From Tenacibaculum agarivorans (GTDB lineage: Bacteria > Bacteroidota > Bacteroidia > Flavobacteriales > Flavobacteriaceae), in the NCBI RefSeq assembly GCF_001936575.1, contig NZ_MSMP01000004.1, positions 162,921 to 226,920 of the forward strand: DNA of 64,000 nucleotides, written 5' to 3'. Below are positions 10,801-20,307 of this stretch, in pieces (the stretch's first letter is position 1; each line of letters opens with the position of its first letter). The notes below the pieces were generated by a model that did not search any database, had not been told where the DNA came from, and saw only the letters and a list, made by a program, of their open reading frames with translations. A program made the position numbers and the translations under genes.

Positions 10801-13019
10801 ATAGCTCCAATATCTATATATCTCGCACCACTATTGGTCAAGTCAATTCTTAGTGAATCTCCAGCTATTCCTCCTCCAATAATATCATTAAGCTGAACTG
10901 AATTTCCTTTTCCTATAGACAATTCTCCAGTATCTGGTTCATAAGCTAAATTTCTTGTAGACCAAGTTAAACTACCAGATCCATCCGTAACTAATACCTG
11001 ATTTGCAGTACCATCTGTAGTTGGAAACTCATAATTACCTGCAATATTTAAACTATTTGCAATTTGCATTTTTCCTTCCGTACTAATAGCTGCCACTGGT
11101 GGAGCATTATAAGGTCCCCATGTCCAACCATTATTTGTTGAAGTACTCATTGAATTTTTAATACTAACACCAGTAACAGGACCATAATCATAGTTAGCAC
11201 TTCCTCCATAAGAAATTTTGTAACGTTCACTGTTATTAAATTCTACTCCATTGGCTTCTCCATTATTAAATTGTAATACGTTATCTCCCATATTTAATGT
11301 AGTAGTTGCTGTATGATTACCTAAGTTATCAGCTAATAAAGTAACCCATGCAGTTCCATTCCAAGAGTATAATAAATTTTCATCCGTATCGTATACAATC
11401 AAACCGGCTTCAGTTTCTCTAATTCCAGGAGAAGTTGGTACCGCAGGAAATCTAGGTTGCATTGCAGTTCTTTGGGCAGTTGTTAAACGGTTTACAATTA
11501 AACCTTTGTTTGTTCCGGTTAGATCTAAAGAAGCAAATTCATTAGGTGTATTTGTACCAATACCAACTCGAACTGGATTTGTAGCACCTCCTAATATCAT
11601 TGTATTTGCTGAAGAAGTTGTTGCTCCATTACCAATCGCAATGGAGTTACTAGCATTAACTACAGCATTATATCCGATAGCAATATTATTAGTTGCTTCA
11701 ACAGCACTTGGAGTCGGACCTGAAGGAGAGCTATCAATAATATCATTAGAACGCGCACCATAACCAATAACAATAGCTCCATTATTTTGAGCTACGGTAT
11801 TTGCCCCTATTGCTACGGCTTGAGTATTATCAATATCAACAGCTCGTCCAATACCTACTGCATCTGATTGTGAAATATTAGATTGATATCCAATCCCTAC
11901 CGAATAATCACCATTACTAGTAGTTACAAATTGATATCCCATGCCAATTGCTCCTGTAGCATCTGACATATTCCCATCATTACCAATACCAATTCCATAT
12001 TGTCCAGAATTAAACGAACGATATCCCATGGTTATTACATCATTTTGAGCTGCAATAGCTTGAGATCCAAAAAATGTAGTTCTACTACGATTCGTATCTC
12101 CTCTAAAACCAGTAAAGTTTGTATTCGAGGTTATTCCATCGGCTCTTCCATACCCTGAAAACGCTCCAAAACCAGCATTATCTTCACCTTCTCTATTAGA
12201 CGCTCCAGACAAAAACCCCATATATGTATTACGGTTAGCATTAGTCGTATTATTGGTTCTATTGTTATCCCAACCTGACATTGCTCCGACAAAGGTGTTA
12301 AAATCTGCCCATTCAGTAGCTACTCCTGATGCAGCACCAACCATTGTATTGTATATTCCATCCCCAATATCAATAGCAGAAGAATCTCCAATAGAAGTAT
12401 TATGGTGTCCATCATCAACATCGCTCATAGCTTCACTACCTACAGCAGTATTTCTATATCCTACATCTGCTGATATTCCTGCTTCATTTCCTACGAATAC
12501 ATTTTTATACCCAGTAGTATTACTCATACCTGCATCTTCTCCTATAAAGGTATTTTCATATCCAGTCGTATTTTTTGTTCCTGACTCTTCTCCTACAAAA
12601 GTATTGTCATACCCAGTAGTATTATTTTCTCCAGATTCTGTACCAATAAATACATTATCTCCTCCTGTTAAACTCAGTCGACCAGCTTCTTCCCCAATAA
12701 AAATATTATCAAAACCAGTAGTGTTTGAATATCCAGCTAAATACCCTATAGCTACCATTCCAGCAGATCCATTTAATGATGGATCACCAAAACTAGAGCT
12801 GTGAACCGCATTTTTACCAGCTCCAAAACCAAAAAGAGTTAATCTAGATGTTAATGTTGCAACTGAACCAGTACTATCTCCAAACATTGTGTTATAATCA
12901 CCTGTTGTAATGCTAATTCCTGATCCTGTTCCTTGTGTTTCGTTAAGGATTTGTGCTTGTAATTTTGTAGTGTAAACTACTAATAGAAAAAATACTATTG
13001 AGGGTAGTAGATTTTTCAT
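7827..13019 (-). CDS. Giant repetitive T9SS-exported adhesin-like surface protein
   Basis: About 1730 residues. The ATG at 13019 is preferred to one at 13049 because it gives a clean signal peptide ending at LQAQ. After it come about 450 residues of YadA-head-like beta-roll repeats (NTFVGEESG, NTTGY, later SIAIGNGA), a GIGTNTP block with a TNKGLIVNRL segment, and then a long array of 30-residue units alternating between DLVLSGNTLSLTNDATS and ELSLATNTLSISGNS, each closing with VDLSSYLDNTD. A short coiled coil (LQSNLSSAQTELTNLQSQM) precedes a type A sorting domain (NIPNPFSSTSSIKYYLP ... LPAGVYHYTLYV). The role is probably adhesion or surface display; this is inferred from architecture. Confidence 0.9.
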   Translation of the reverse strand: MKNLLPSIVFFLLVVYTTKLQAQILNETQGTGSGISITTGDYNTMFGDSTGSVATLTSRLTLFGFGAGKNAVHSSSFGDPSLNGSAGMVAIGYLAGYSNTTGFDNIFIGEEAGRLSLTGGDNVFIGTESGENNTTGYDNTFVGEESGTKNTTGYENTFIGEDAGMSNTTGYKNVFVGNEAGISADVGYRNTAVGSEAMSDVDDGHHNTSIGDSSAIDIGDGIYNTMVGAASGVATEWADFNTFVGAMSGWDNNRTNNTTNANRNTYMGFLSGASNREGEDNAGFGAFSGYGRADGITSNTNFTGFRGDTNRSRTTFFGSQAIAAQNDVITMGYRSFNSGQYGIGIGNDGNMSDATGAIGMGYQFVTTSNGDYSVGIGYQSNISQSDAVGIGRAVDIDNTQAVAIGANTVAQNNGAIVIGYGARSNDIIDSSPSGPTPSAVEATNNIAIGYNAVVNASNSIAIGNGATTSSANTMILGGATNPVRVGIGTNTPNEFASLDLTGTNKGLIVNRLTTAQRTAMQPRFPAVPTSPGIRETEAGLIVYDTDENLLYSWNGTAWVTLLADNLGNHTATTTLNMGDNVLQFNNGEANGVEFNNSERYKISYGGSANYDYGPVTGVSIKNSMSTSTNNGWTWGPYNAPPVAAISTEGKMQIANSLNIAGNYEFPTTDGTANQVLVTDGSGSLTWSTRNLAYEPDTGELSIGKGNSVQLNDIIGGGIAGDSLRIDLTNSGARYIDIGAIFKQTRYNNSNKQLIFGHNQTVDLSDLAQDLTLTDNTLSLTNDATSIDLAKYLDNTDSQGLSLATNTLSISGNSSTVDLSSYLDNTDAQDLVLSGNTLSLTNDATSVDLSGYLDNTDSQELSLATNTLSISGNSKTVDLSSYLDNTDAQDLVLSGNTLSLTNDATTIDLAKYLDNTDDQKIDGFTLNTNTLSLSLEGDGEAAKTVDLSGYLDNTDSQELSLVMNTLSISGNSKTIDLSSYLDNTDAQDLVLSGNTLSLTNDATSVDLSGYLDNTDSQELSLATNTLSISGNSKTVDLSSYLDNTDAQDLVLSGNTLSLTNDATTIDLARYLDNTDDQKIDGFTLNTNTLSLSLEGDGEAAKTVDLSGYLDNTDSQELSLVMNTLSISGNSKTIDLSSYLDNTDAQDLVLSGNTLSLTNDATSVDLSGYLDNTDSQELSLATNTLSISGNSQTVDLSSYLDNTDAQDLVLSGNTLSLTNDATSVDLSSYLDNTDSQELSLAMNTLSISGNSKTIDLTSYLDNTDAQDLVLSGNTLSLTNDATSVDLSSYLDNTDSQELSLAANTLSISGNSQTVDLSSYLDNTDAQDLVLSGNTLSLTNDATSVDLSSYLDNTDNQELSLAANTLSISGNSQTVDLSSYLDNTDAQDLVLSGNTLSLTNDATSVDLSSYLDNTDNQELSLSANTLSISGNSKTVDLSSYLDNTDAQDLVLSGNTLSLTNDATSVDLSSYLDNTDAQTIALTGTNLSIANGNSIDLSSLQDGTGTDNQTLNLSGTTLSIANGNSVDLSSLQSGTNTDNQTLGLSNNNLAITNGNSVDLSSYVNTDKQNLKAATLSGSKLTIEIENGTSVSVNLAPLISNLQSNLSSAQTELTNLQSQMTNVLSRIQALESCACDATLSTGGTPVSKEDRPKLYQNIPNPFSSTSSIKYYLPYEVSKATMVFNDGTGKIISEIALEDRGEGELNINSDGLPAGVYHYTLYVGTIKIDSKRMVIK
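8590..10720 (-). repeat. Coding tandem array with 180-bp super-repeat and a 474-bp internal duplication
   Basis: The phrase encoding LSLTNDATS recurs at 180-bp steps (for example 8641, 8821, 9001, 9181, 9361), each step made of two related 90-bp halves. A longer block bearing the distinctive DDQKIDGFTLNTNT insertion occurs twice, at about 9787 and 10261, exactly 474 bp apart, which implies a secondary duplication. All periods are multiples of three, so copy number can change without breaking the frame. Confidence 0.9.
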
Positions 13020-13087
13020 GAAAAATTGAGATTTTAAATTCTGTGTCAAAAGAAATAATTATTAATGAGCTACTTATTAATATAGAC

Positions 13088-13107
13088 CGGACAAAAAACG
13101 GACAAAA
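13088..13107 (+). repeat. Tandem 9-bp repeat CGGACAAAA x2, 11-bp period
   Basis: Two identical CGGACAAAA copies start at 13088 and 13099, in the gap between the divergent adhesin and DUF2723 genes. The layout resembles the arm-type tandem repeats seen next to both integrases in this window (TCGGGGTAAAAA x2; TGTGCAAA x2). It could instead be a regulator site for either flanking gene. Confidence 0.45.
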
Positions 13108-13272
13108 CATAAACAACTAAATAATAAACAGTTAAAAGCCTACCTTTGTCTCTAAGTTATGAGCTAAAAATTCATCCATAAGTACAACAGATATCCTTTT
13201 AAATACCCTGTATTTTTTTTGAAAAAAAATTAGATTTAAAAAATAATGAATCATTCAGATAAAAAAAACTTA

Positions 13273-13280
13273 TATCTTTC
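13273..13280 (+). promoter_or_regulatory. -7 element TATCTTTC for the DUF2723 gene
   Basis: A close match to the Bacteroidota -7 box TAnnTTTG sits 23 bp upstream of the ATG at 13303. Because it lies inside the longer open frame that starts at 13246, it argues for the ATG at 13303. Confidence 0.5.
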
Positions 13281-13302
13281 GCCTCGAATTTTAGAATCTA
13301 AC

Positions 13303-16300
13303 ATGAAAAAAAAAGAACAAATTATAGGTTGGCTATTATGTACAACCGTATTCATAATTTATGCTGTTTGTTCTTCTCATACCATTTCTTTTTGGGATAG
13401 TGCTGAGTTTATTTCTAGCAACTACAAATTACAAGTTACTCATCCTCCAGGGTCTCCATTATATATGCTTATTTGTAATGTAATCATGGGAGTATTTCCA
13501 CATATTAGCATTGCATTTTTAAGTAATATTCTTTCCAGTTTTTTCGGCGCAGTGACAGTTATGATAATTTACTTTATCACGATAATAATTACAAAATCTC
13601 TTGTTTCAGAAACTAAAATTCACACACCTGTTTTATTACCAATTATCAGTGGAATTATTAGTGGGTTTACACTAGCTTTTATACATAGTTTTTGGATTTC
13701 ATCTACAGAGACTGAAGTATACACATTATCTTTTTTATTATTAGTACTTACTTGGTATATCGGTTTATTGTGGTTAAAAACTGAAAATAAAAGAAGAGAA
13801 CTCCAATTATTCCTTTTAATTGGTCTTCTATTAGGTTTATCTACTTGTGTTCATTTAATCAATCTTTCCATAGTTATTCCTTTATCTATTCTTCTTGTCA
13901 AAAAAAGGCATTCTTTAACTTTTAAAAATATCTTAGTTGGATTAGGAAGCGGAGTATTTATTTTCTTATTTATTTACGGATTTGTTATTCAAGGTTTTTT
14001 AAGAGTTGCACTTAAATTAGATATCTTTTTAGTTAATGAACTTAGACTAAAAATTAATATAGGCCTCATTATACTCTATAGCTTTCTATTAAGTTTATTG
14101 GCTTTTCTTTTATGGATTACTATACAAAAAAGAAAACCTAAACTTTTACTATTTAGTGGATTTCTCTTATTCTTTTACATAGGAATAAGCCCTTATGGAA
14201 CAAGTATGATTAGAGCTAATGCTAAAACTCCATTATCTAATAATCCTATCAACAGTTTAGAACTATTAAAATACATAACTGCAGAACAATTTGGCATAAG
14301 TAATACTCCCTTAGTTAAGGGATATTCTTTTAATGCTCCTTTAGATAAAAATAGGCCTTTCTCGAATCAAACACCTAAACTATATTATAGCACTAAGGAG
14401 AAAAAATATATCACTGTAGATGATGGTATTTATATTAAAGAAAATTATCCTCGTGAATTCATAACTTTTTTTCCTCGAATGTATAGTAGAAAGGAGGCTG
14501 ATATTTCTGGATATAATACATGGACAACAATTAAAGGAACTCCAATAGAATATCCTATAAACGGAACTCTTCAACAAATTAACAAACCTACTTTTACAGA
14601 AAACTTAAGTTTTTTTTACAACTATCAAGTAAATTGGTTATACCTAAGGTATTTGTTTTGGAATTTCATAGGCAAACAGAATGATAACAAAGGAACTGGA
14701 ACCATTCTTAATGGAAATTGGATTAGTGGTTTTGCATTTATTGATGCTCCAAGAGTTGGTGAAAATAGTATAATTCCTGATTATTACAAGAATGATTTAA
14801 GTAAAGACACCTATTACTTTTTACCTCTTCTCTTTGCTCTTACAGGCTTATTTTTTTTAAGAAAAAGTCCTGTTAACTTTTTCACTTCATTATTGTTTTT
14901 TTTCACTTTTGGCTTAGGAATAACATTATATGTAAACCCTACTCCCACTAGTATTTTAATCCGAGAAAGAGATTATATTTTTGTAGGTTCTTTTATTCCT
15001 TTATGCATTTGGATTGGGTTAAGCACTATTCAATTGTATACGTGGCTTTCTATTGTTAGTAAAACTAAAATAATAGTAGTTATTTCATCGCTGATTATTT
15101 TCTTCTCAGTCCCTTTTCAATTGTTCATTAAAGGTTGGGATGATCACAATAGAAGTAACGACACTTTTGCCAGAGATTTTGCTAAAGGTTATTTAGATTC
15201 TTGTCCTCCAAATACGATCTTGATTACTAATGGAGATAACATGACTTTTCCACTTTGGTATTTACAAGAAGTAGAAAATTATCGTAGTGATGTAAGAGTG
15301 ATTAACTTTGATCAGTTAACCTTAAATTGGTACATAGAAAAATTAAAAACTACTGTAAATACTTCAAAAAAACTTACGATTTCTATTCTTAAAGAACTTT
15401 ACCATAAAGGTCCACAACAACTGTTACCTTTACAGCAAGAAACGGATAAACCTGTAGATTTAGATATCCTTTTTAATTTTTTATCTGAACCTTCAACAAA
15501 AAAAGAATGGAATGGTAAAGCAACACACTATATTCCTGCTAATATTTTTTCGGTTTCTATTGATACCTTAACCATACCTAAACCGTACAATACAGATAAG
15601 TTAAATCTAAAGTTAGTTGACACAATTCAATGGAATTTTCATAAAAACTTTTATGCAGTTAATGATATTGTCCTACTTAATATTATTAAAGAAAATATAA
15701 ATAATCGACCTATAGCTTTTGCTATAAATGGGAATCAAAATCATTATTTAGGATTGCAATCTCAAACCATACAAAGAGGAATGGTAGAATTATTAGCTCC
15801 TATTAAAAGATCAAAACCAGGTTTGAATCCAAAAATTGTTGATACTTCTATTGAACTTCCGCATTTTAAAGGTTTTGAAGACTCTAAAGTTTTTATCGAC
15901 TATGAAAATCGTGCTTACGCCCAACAAATTTTAAGACGAAACTATTATTTCCAAGCTCAAGCTTTACTTGAAGAAGATAAAAAATTAGAAGCATTACAAA
16001 TATTGGATAAGAGTATTAAAACTTTCCCTAATCAAACAGTACCTTTTAAACAATTTGCATTTGCCATGGGGAAATTATATTTCAGAGCTAATGATTTAGA
16101 AAAAGGAAAGATTACATGTTTAACAGCAATGCAAAATTTAAGAGAAGAACTTTTATGGCTTATCTCTTTTAACCCACCTAACCCAATTATAAATGTTAGG
16201 TATGCAAATAGATTAAAAAGTATGTATTTGCAAATGATTGATCAGTATTCAAGATTTCAGCCTGATAAAGCTCATCAACTCAAAGAAGAGTTTACATCTA

Positions 16301-16347
16301 TTGAAATTTCTTTCCAAAAATGGCACAAATTAAACTGGCCATATTAA
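13303..16347 (+). CDS. DUF2723 membrane protein, protein O-mannosyltransferase-like
   Basis: The N-terminal third matches the DUF2723 pattern: a first membrane helix, the acidic motif SFWDSAEFISS and then THPPGSPLY, followed by ten or more hydrophobic segments to about residue 330, and another membrane cluster near residues 500-610. The C-terminal 400 residues are soluble and end with a TPR-like helical region. Family knowledge: these GT-C fold proteins transfer sugars at the membrane in Bacteroidota general O-glycosylation. The start at 13303 is chosen over 13246 because the promoter -7 box lies between them. A methyltransferase gene follows after 10 bp. Confidence 0.88.
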   Translation: MKKKEQIIGWLLCTTVFIIYAVCSSHTISFWDSAEFISSNYKLQVTHPPGSPLYMLICNVIMGVFPHISIAFLSNILSSFFGAVTVMIIYFITIIITKSLVSETKIHTPVLLPIISGIISGFTLAFIHSFWISSTETEVYTLSFLLLVLTWYIGLLWLKTENKRRELQLFLLIGLLLGLSTCVHLINLSIVIPLSILLVKKRHSLTFKNILVGLGSGVFIFLFIYGFVIQGFLRVALKLDIFLVNELRLKINIGLIILYSFLLSLLAFLLWITIQKRKPKLLLFSGFLLFFYIGISPYGTSMIRANAKTPLSNNPINSLELLKYITAEQFGISNTPLVKGYSFNAPLDKNRPFSNQTPKLYYSTKEKKYITVDDGIYIKENYPREFITFFPRMYSRKEADISGYNTWTTIKGTPIEYPINGTLQQINKPTFTENLSFFYNYQVNWLYLRYLFWNFIGKQNDNKGTGTILNGNWISGFAFIDAPRVGENSIIPDYYKNDLSKDTYYFLPLLFALTGLFFLRKSPVNFFTSLLFFFTFGLGITLYVNPTPTSILIRERDYIFVGSFIPLCIWIGLSTIQLYTWLSIVSKTKIIVVISSLIIFFSVPFQLFIKGWDDHNRSNDTFARDFAKGYLDSCPPNTILITNGDNMTFPLWYLQEVENYRSDVRVINFDQLTLNWYIEKLKTTVNTSKKLTISILKELYHKGPQQLLPLQQETDKPVDLDILFNFLSEPSTKKEWNGKATHYIPANIFSVSIDTLTIPKPYNTDKLNLKLVDTIQWNFHKNFYAVNDIVLLNIIKENINNRPIAFAINGNQNHYLGLQSQTIQRGMVELLAPIKRSKPGLNPKIVDTSIELPHFKGFEDSKVFIDYENRAYAQQILRRNYYFQAQALLEEDKKLEALQILDKSIKTFPNQTVPFKQFAFAMGKLYFRANDLEKGKITCLTAMQNLREELLWLISFNPPNPIINVRYANRLKSMYLQMIDQYSRFQPDKAHQLKEEFTSIEISFQKWHKLNWPY

Positions 16348-16357
16348 TTCTTTTTTT

Positions 16358-17122
16358 ATGTATTTTTTTTCCACTGAAGTAACCTCTTCAAAAATAATTT
16401 CAGACAGACCTTTATATTTACGAACCAAAAAAGCTTATGAAATAGTTAAAAATTTAGCTTTTGGGAACACATTAGAGATTGGTTGCGGCGAAGGTTATGG
16501 TGTTGATATATATTATAATTACATTTCTAATTTAACCCTAATCGATAAATCTAATTATCCTGTTGAACTTTTAAGAAAAAAATACCCAGACGCTTCTGTA
16601 ATTCGGCAAAAGGTTCCTCCTTTAAAAAACATTCCTGATAATTATTTTGATACTATTATAGCTTTTCAGGTAATTGAACATATTAAAAATGACAATCTAT
16701 TTCTTGATGAAATATATAGAGTATTGAAACCAGGTGGAAAGGTATATATTACAACACCTAATGCTAATAAAACAATTGCCAGAAACCCATGGCATTATAG
16801 AGAATATAATTTTTTAGAACTGGAAAATTTGGTTCAACGTTATTTTTCTCAATTTACAATACAAGGTATTGAAGGAAATTATAAAACAGCTCAATATTAT
16901 AGCAATAATGAAAGATCAGTAAAAAAACTATTACGATTAGATCTGTTTAACCTACACAAAAAATTACCTGCATTCATACTAAAAATTCCTTATGAAATTT
17001 TAAACCGTTTGAATAGAAAGAAGCTTTTAAAGCAACAAATTACAGAAATTACTATAGATGATTATTCCTTAAATTCCTTTTCTGAAAATACACTTGATTT
17101 TTTCTGTATGCTTACAAAATAA
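16358..17122 (+). CDS. Class I SAM-dependent methyltransferase
   Basis: Motif I is LEIGCGEGYG near residues 40-49, the acidic residue after strand 2 is in LTLIDKS, and the later DTIIAFQVIEHI and VLKPGGKVYITTPN blocks are typical of UbiE/class I small-molecule methyltransferases. The C-terminal 80 residues are basic and lack clear motifs. It lies 10 bp after the DUF2723 gene and before a terminator, so it may modify a sugar or lipid-linked glycan, but the substrate cannot be read from sequence. Confidence 0.85.
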   Translation: MYFFSTEVTSSKIISDRPLYLRTKKAYEIVKNLAFGNTLEIGCGEGYGVDIYYNYISNLTLIDKSNYPVELLRKKYPDASVIRQKVPPLKNIPDNYFDTIIAFQVIEHIKNDNLFLDEIYRVLKPGGKVYITTPNANKTIARNPWHYREYNFLELENLVQRYFSQFTIQGIEGNYKTAQYYSNNERSVKKLLRLDLFNLHKKLPAFILKIPYEILNRLNRKKLLKQQITEITIDDYSLNSFSENTLDFFCMLTK

Positions 17123-17125
17123 AAA

Positions 17126-17148
17126 AAGCGCAACTCTTGTTTGCGCTT
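17126..17148 (+). terminator. Terminator of the DUF2723-methyltransferase operon
   Basis: An 8-bp stem AAGCGCAA / TTGCGCTT with a 7-base loop lies directly after the stop codon. The rest of the gap to 17386 holds no gene that I can see. Confidence 0.8.
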
Positions 17149-17386
17149 CTGTAATCTTTTTAACAATAATGTAAATAAATCCCCCAATTTTTTTACTACT
17201 CTTTCCTTGTTATGAAAGCTATGTAAAGATTACACTAACAAATTTATATGCATAAGGAAGGATAAAACTTCAAATTTGTTACCAATAAAAGAAAAACACA
17301 AATACCTGATTTCAAAATCAAAAGCTTAACCAAATTATAGTTTTGTTACCTATTCGTAATTATTTATTCAAAAAACATAAATAAAA

Positions 17387-20113
17387 TTATGCCTTTTTAA
17401 ATTGATTTGGTGTTTTGTTATACTTATTCTTAAAAGCTGTAGAAAAATAGTTTGGAGATGAAAATCCAACAGAATAAGCGATATCTGCAATACTTAAATT
17501 AGGTTCATTCAATAACATCTCTTTCCCTCTTTCTAATTTAATATTTTGTATATAATCACTAATCGTAATACCCAATACTGCTTTAATTTTACGATATAAT
17601 TGAACTCGAGAAATCCCTAACTCTTCTGCTAAAATTTCCACAGTAAATGTAGAATCATCTAAGTTTTTAGTAATCAATTCATCTATTTTATTAATAAATG
17701 CCGTTTCTTTATTTTTCTTCTCTTTACTTTTTGTTTTTACTACAGTAACTTTACTCAGATCAAGAGATTCTTTAAAGTGTTTTTGTAACTTTTTTCTATT
17801 GTAAAGTAATGTTTCTAAAGATTGAAACAACACCGATAAATTAAACGGTTTGGTTAAAAACATATCTACTCCAGATTTCAAACCTTTAATATGTGCTTCA
17901 TCAGATCCTAATGCAGTAAGTATTAATACAGGTATATGAGAAGTTCTCTCGTCTTTTTTAACAAAATCACAAATTTCAAAACCACTTTTTTGAGGTAAAT
18001 TAACATCGCTAATAATTATATCTGGTATTACCTCTAATATCGTTTTCTCTACTTCTATTCCATCTGATTCACGTACAATATATAATTCTGATAACTTCGT
18101 TTTAAGAAAATCTCTTAGGTCTATATTATCTTCAATGATCAACAAGGTTTCTTTTTCTTTCTTTTCTTTATTCGTTGTTTTTACATCAATAAATGAAGTT
18201 TCTTTAATTACATCTACTTTTTCTATTTCTCCTGTAATTACAATTTCTTCAGGTTTTAAATGTGATTTACCTTTGGGTAAACGAATAATAAATTCGGCCC
18301 CTTCATTTTTTCTTGAATCGACTTTAATACTTCCTCCATGAAGCTTGATATACTCTTTTGTTAAATATAAACCAATCCCTGAACTTGATTGTTTATTATT
18401 AGAACCTTGGTAAAATTGATTAAAAATCTTCTCTTTTTCATTATCAGGTATTCCTATTCCAGAGTCTTTTACCGTAATAAACATATTCTTTGAATCCTCT
18501 TGTAAAGAAACCTTTACTTCACCTTTTAACGGAGTGAATTTAAAAGCATTGGATATCAAATTGAATAACACATTATCAAACAAATCTCTGTCTATAAATA
18601 CCTCTTTTTCTTTCAATTCAGAATGAAAATTGAAATCAATTTCCTTTTTCTGTGCTTCTGAAGTAAAATCTGAAAAAATAACAGAAACGAAGGATTCTAA
18701 ATTTGTTTTTGAAGCTTTTAACTTGAAATTTCTACTTTCAACTCGTCTAAAATCTAATAATTGATTAATCATTCTTAATAACCTTTTCGAATTATTATAA
18801 ATTAGATTAAACTCTTTAGGCTTTTCAAATTCATCAGAAATGATGAGCGATTCTGTTGATGATAAGATTAAAGAAATAGGGGTTTTAAAATCGTGTGATA
18901 CACCTGTAAAGAAATTATTGGTAGTTTCATTAGTAATTCTTAAATCTTCAGCAATTTGTTCAATTTCTTTTTTCTGGCTATCAATTTGATCAATCAACTT
19001 TACTAATAAACGCTTTTGTTTAGTTAGCTTTCTCTTTGCTAAAAAAGTTATAATTAAAAGGCTAATTATAATACCTAAGAAAATTAATGTTGCGATTAAA
19101 AATTGTGATTGAGATTTATACAATTGAATTTGCTCATCTATTCTAAATTGCTGCTTCTCTATATCTAACTCTTGAGTATGAATTAGTGATAATTGACGAT
19201 TTAATAATTCAACATTTGTAGCATCTACAACTACTGAAGGTAATTTATATTGTTTTTCAACAGTTTTACCATTGATTAATTCAATGGCAGTTTTAAATGC
19301 TTCTTTTCCTCCTGTTGAATTTAAAATTGTTGCTTCTAAAATATCTTTCTGGACTAGATCAATTCCTCCATTCTCTGCATTCAATCCACCAACACCAACA
19401 AGTTTTATACTATTTACAAGTCCAACATCTTTTAATGTTGTATAAGCTTCATAAGCTAACTCATCTGAATGTGCAAAAATGTAGTCAATATTCTTGTTTT
19501 CAACTAATAGTTTCTTTAATTTTTCTTTAATCCCAGAACCATCATAACTATCTTGTATAGCAGCAACTACATTTAAATTATCGTATTTATTAACGTAAGT
19601 ATTAAATCCTTTGCTCTTTTGTTTAGTTGGTGTGGTTCCTGCCCAACCTTTAATTTCTGCTATGTTTAACTCTTTTTTCAATGATTGAAAAAACTTTCCT
19701 GCGTTCACTCCTACTTCATAATTATCGACACCAATAAACGTAGAATACTTATCAATTTCTCTATCTAAAACTATGACTGGTATTTTTTTATTAAGCGCCT
19801 TGTTTATAATAGCCCTTAGTGGCTTTGGAGCTATTGGAGAAACAATAATAGCATCTACATTTTGAGCAATAAAATTTTCTATATCTGCAATTTGTTTATC
19901 AACATCTGATTCGGAATCAACTACTAGCAGTTTAGTATCTCCGTGGAAACCAGCTTCTATTTGCATAGATTGAACTACCGCTTTTTTCCAGTTTTTATTT
20001 GAAGAAAATTGTGAAAAACCTATTATAAACTCTTTATCGCCATTAGAGTTTTCGCATCCTAATATTATTAAAGATAGTAATACTAAAAACGCTCTTTTAA
20101 TTATCGTTTTCAA
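17387..20113 (-). CDS. Hybrid two-component system regulator (HTCS) with periplasmic sugar-binding-like sensor
   Basis: The domain order is: lipobox-like signal (SLIILGC), periplasmic-binding-protein domain of the ribose/LacI type (residues 28-300, with DAIIVSPIAPKPL and VIVLDREID), membrane helix 331-353, HisKA with SHDFKTP near 408, HATPase (N-box NLISNAFKFTP near 517), receiver with phospho-Asp in IISDVNLP near 700, and AraC-type HTH 820-905 (SVGFSSPNYFSTAFK). The same architecture is known from the fructose sensor BT1754 of Bacteroides thetaiotaomicron. The start is TTG; there is no ATG between it and an upstream in-frame stop at 20144. No sugar-uptake genes adjoin it. Confidence 0.93.
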   Translation of the reverse strand: MKTIIKRAFLVLLSLIILGCENSNGDKEFIIGFSQFSSNKNWKKAVVQSMQIEAGFHGDTKLLVVDSESDVDKQIADIENFIAQNVDAIIVSPIAPKPLRAIINKALNKKIPVIVLDREIDKYSTFIGVDNYEVGVNAGKFFQSLKKELNIAEIKGWAGTTPTKQKSKGFNTYVNKYDNLNVVAAIQDSYDGSGIKEKLKKLLVENKNIDYIFAHSDELAYEAYTTLKDVGLVNSIKLVGVGGLNAENGGIDLVQKDILEATILNSTGGKEAFKTAIELINGKTVEKQYKLPSVVVDATNVELLNRQLSLIHTQELDIEKQQFRIDEQIQLYKSQSQFLIATLIFLGIIISLLIITFLAKRKLTKQKRLLVKLIDQIDSQKKEIEQIAEDLRITNETTNNFFTGVSHDFKTPISLILSSTESLIISDEFEKPKEFNLIYNNSKRLLRMINQLLDFRRVESRNFKLKASKTNLESFVSVIFSDFTSEAQKKEIDFNFHSELKEKEVFIDRDLFDNVLFNLISNAFKFTPLKGEVKVSLQEDSKNMFITVKDSGIGIPDNEKEKIFNQFYQGSNNKQSSSGIGLYLTKEYIKLHGGSIKVDSRKNEGAEFIIRLPKGKSHLKPEEIVITGEIEKVDVIKETSFIDVKTTNKEKKEKETLLIIEDNIDLRDFLKTKLSELYIVRESDGIEVEKTILEVIPDIIISDVNLPQKSGFEICDFVKKDERTSHIPVLILTALGSDEAHIKGLKSGVDMFLTKPFNLSVLFQSLETLLYNRKKLQKHFKESLDLSKVTVVKTKSKEKKNKETAFINKIDELITKNLDDSTFTVEILAEELGISRVQLYRKIKAVLGITISDYIQNIKLERGKEMLLNEPNLSIADIAYSVGFSSPNYFSTAFKNKYNKTPNQFKKA

Positions 20114-20272
20114 ATTCAGAGGGTTTGATTTTTGTTTGCTAAGCTAAAAATTAAAAGACGAAATCACAAAATATCAAATTTTAAAATGCATCATAATAAC
20201 ACAACAAATAATGAATAAAGGCTTTTAAAGAAGATATTATTTTAAAAAATTACTTGATTTGTAGGTAACAAA

Positions 20273-20299
20273 AAAACCGAGATTAAAAATCTCGGTTTT
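20273..20299 (-). terminator. Terminator, probably of the ancestral tRNA-Leu
   Basis: An 11-bp stem AAAACCGAGAT / ATCTCGGTTTT, with a T tract when read on the minus strand, lies just left of the displaced tRNA 3' end at 20308. Its position matches the terminators that follow the two full tRNA-Leu copies. Confidence 0.75.
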
Positions 20300-20307
20300 G
20301 TCTTTCA

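Noticed and set aside
11506..11763. Plus-strand frame inside the adhesin gene
   Set aside because: It is the reverse image of a coding region with low stop frequency; codon pattern and protein look are unnatural.
12253..12804. 183-codon plus-strand frame inside the adhesin gene
   Set aside because: Repetitive Pro/Ser text mirrors the beta-roll repeats of the real gene on the other strand.
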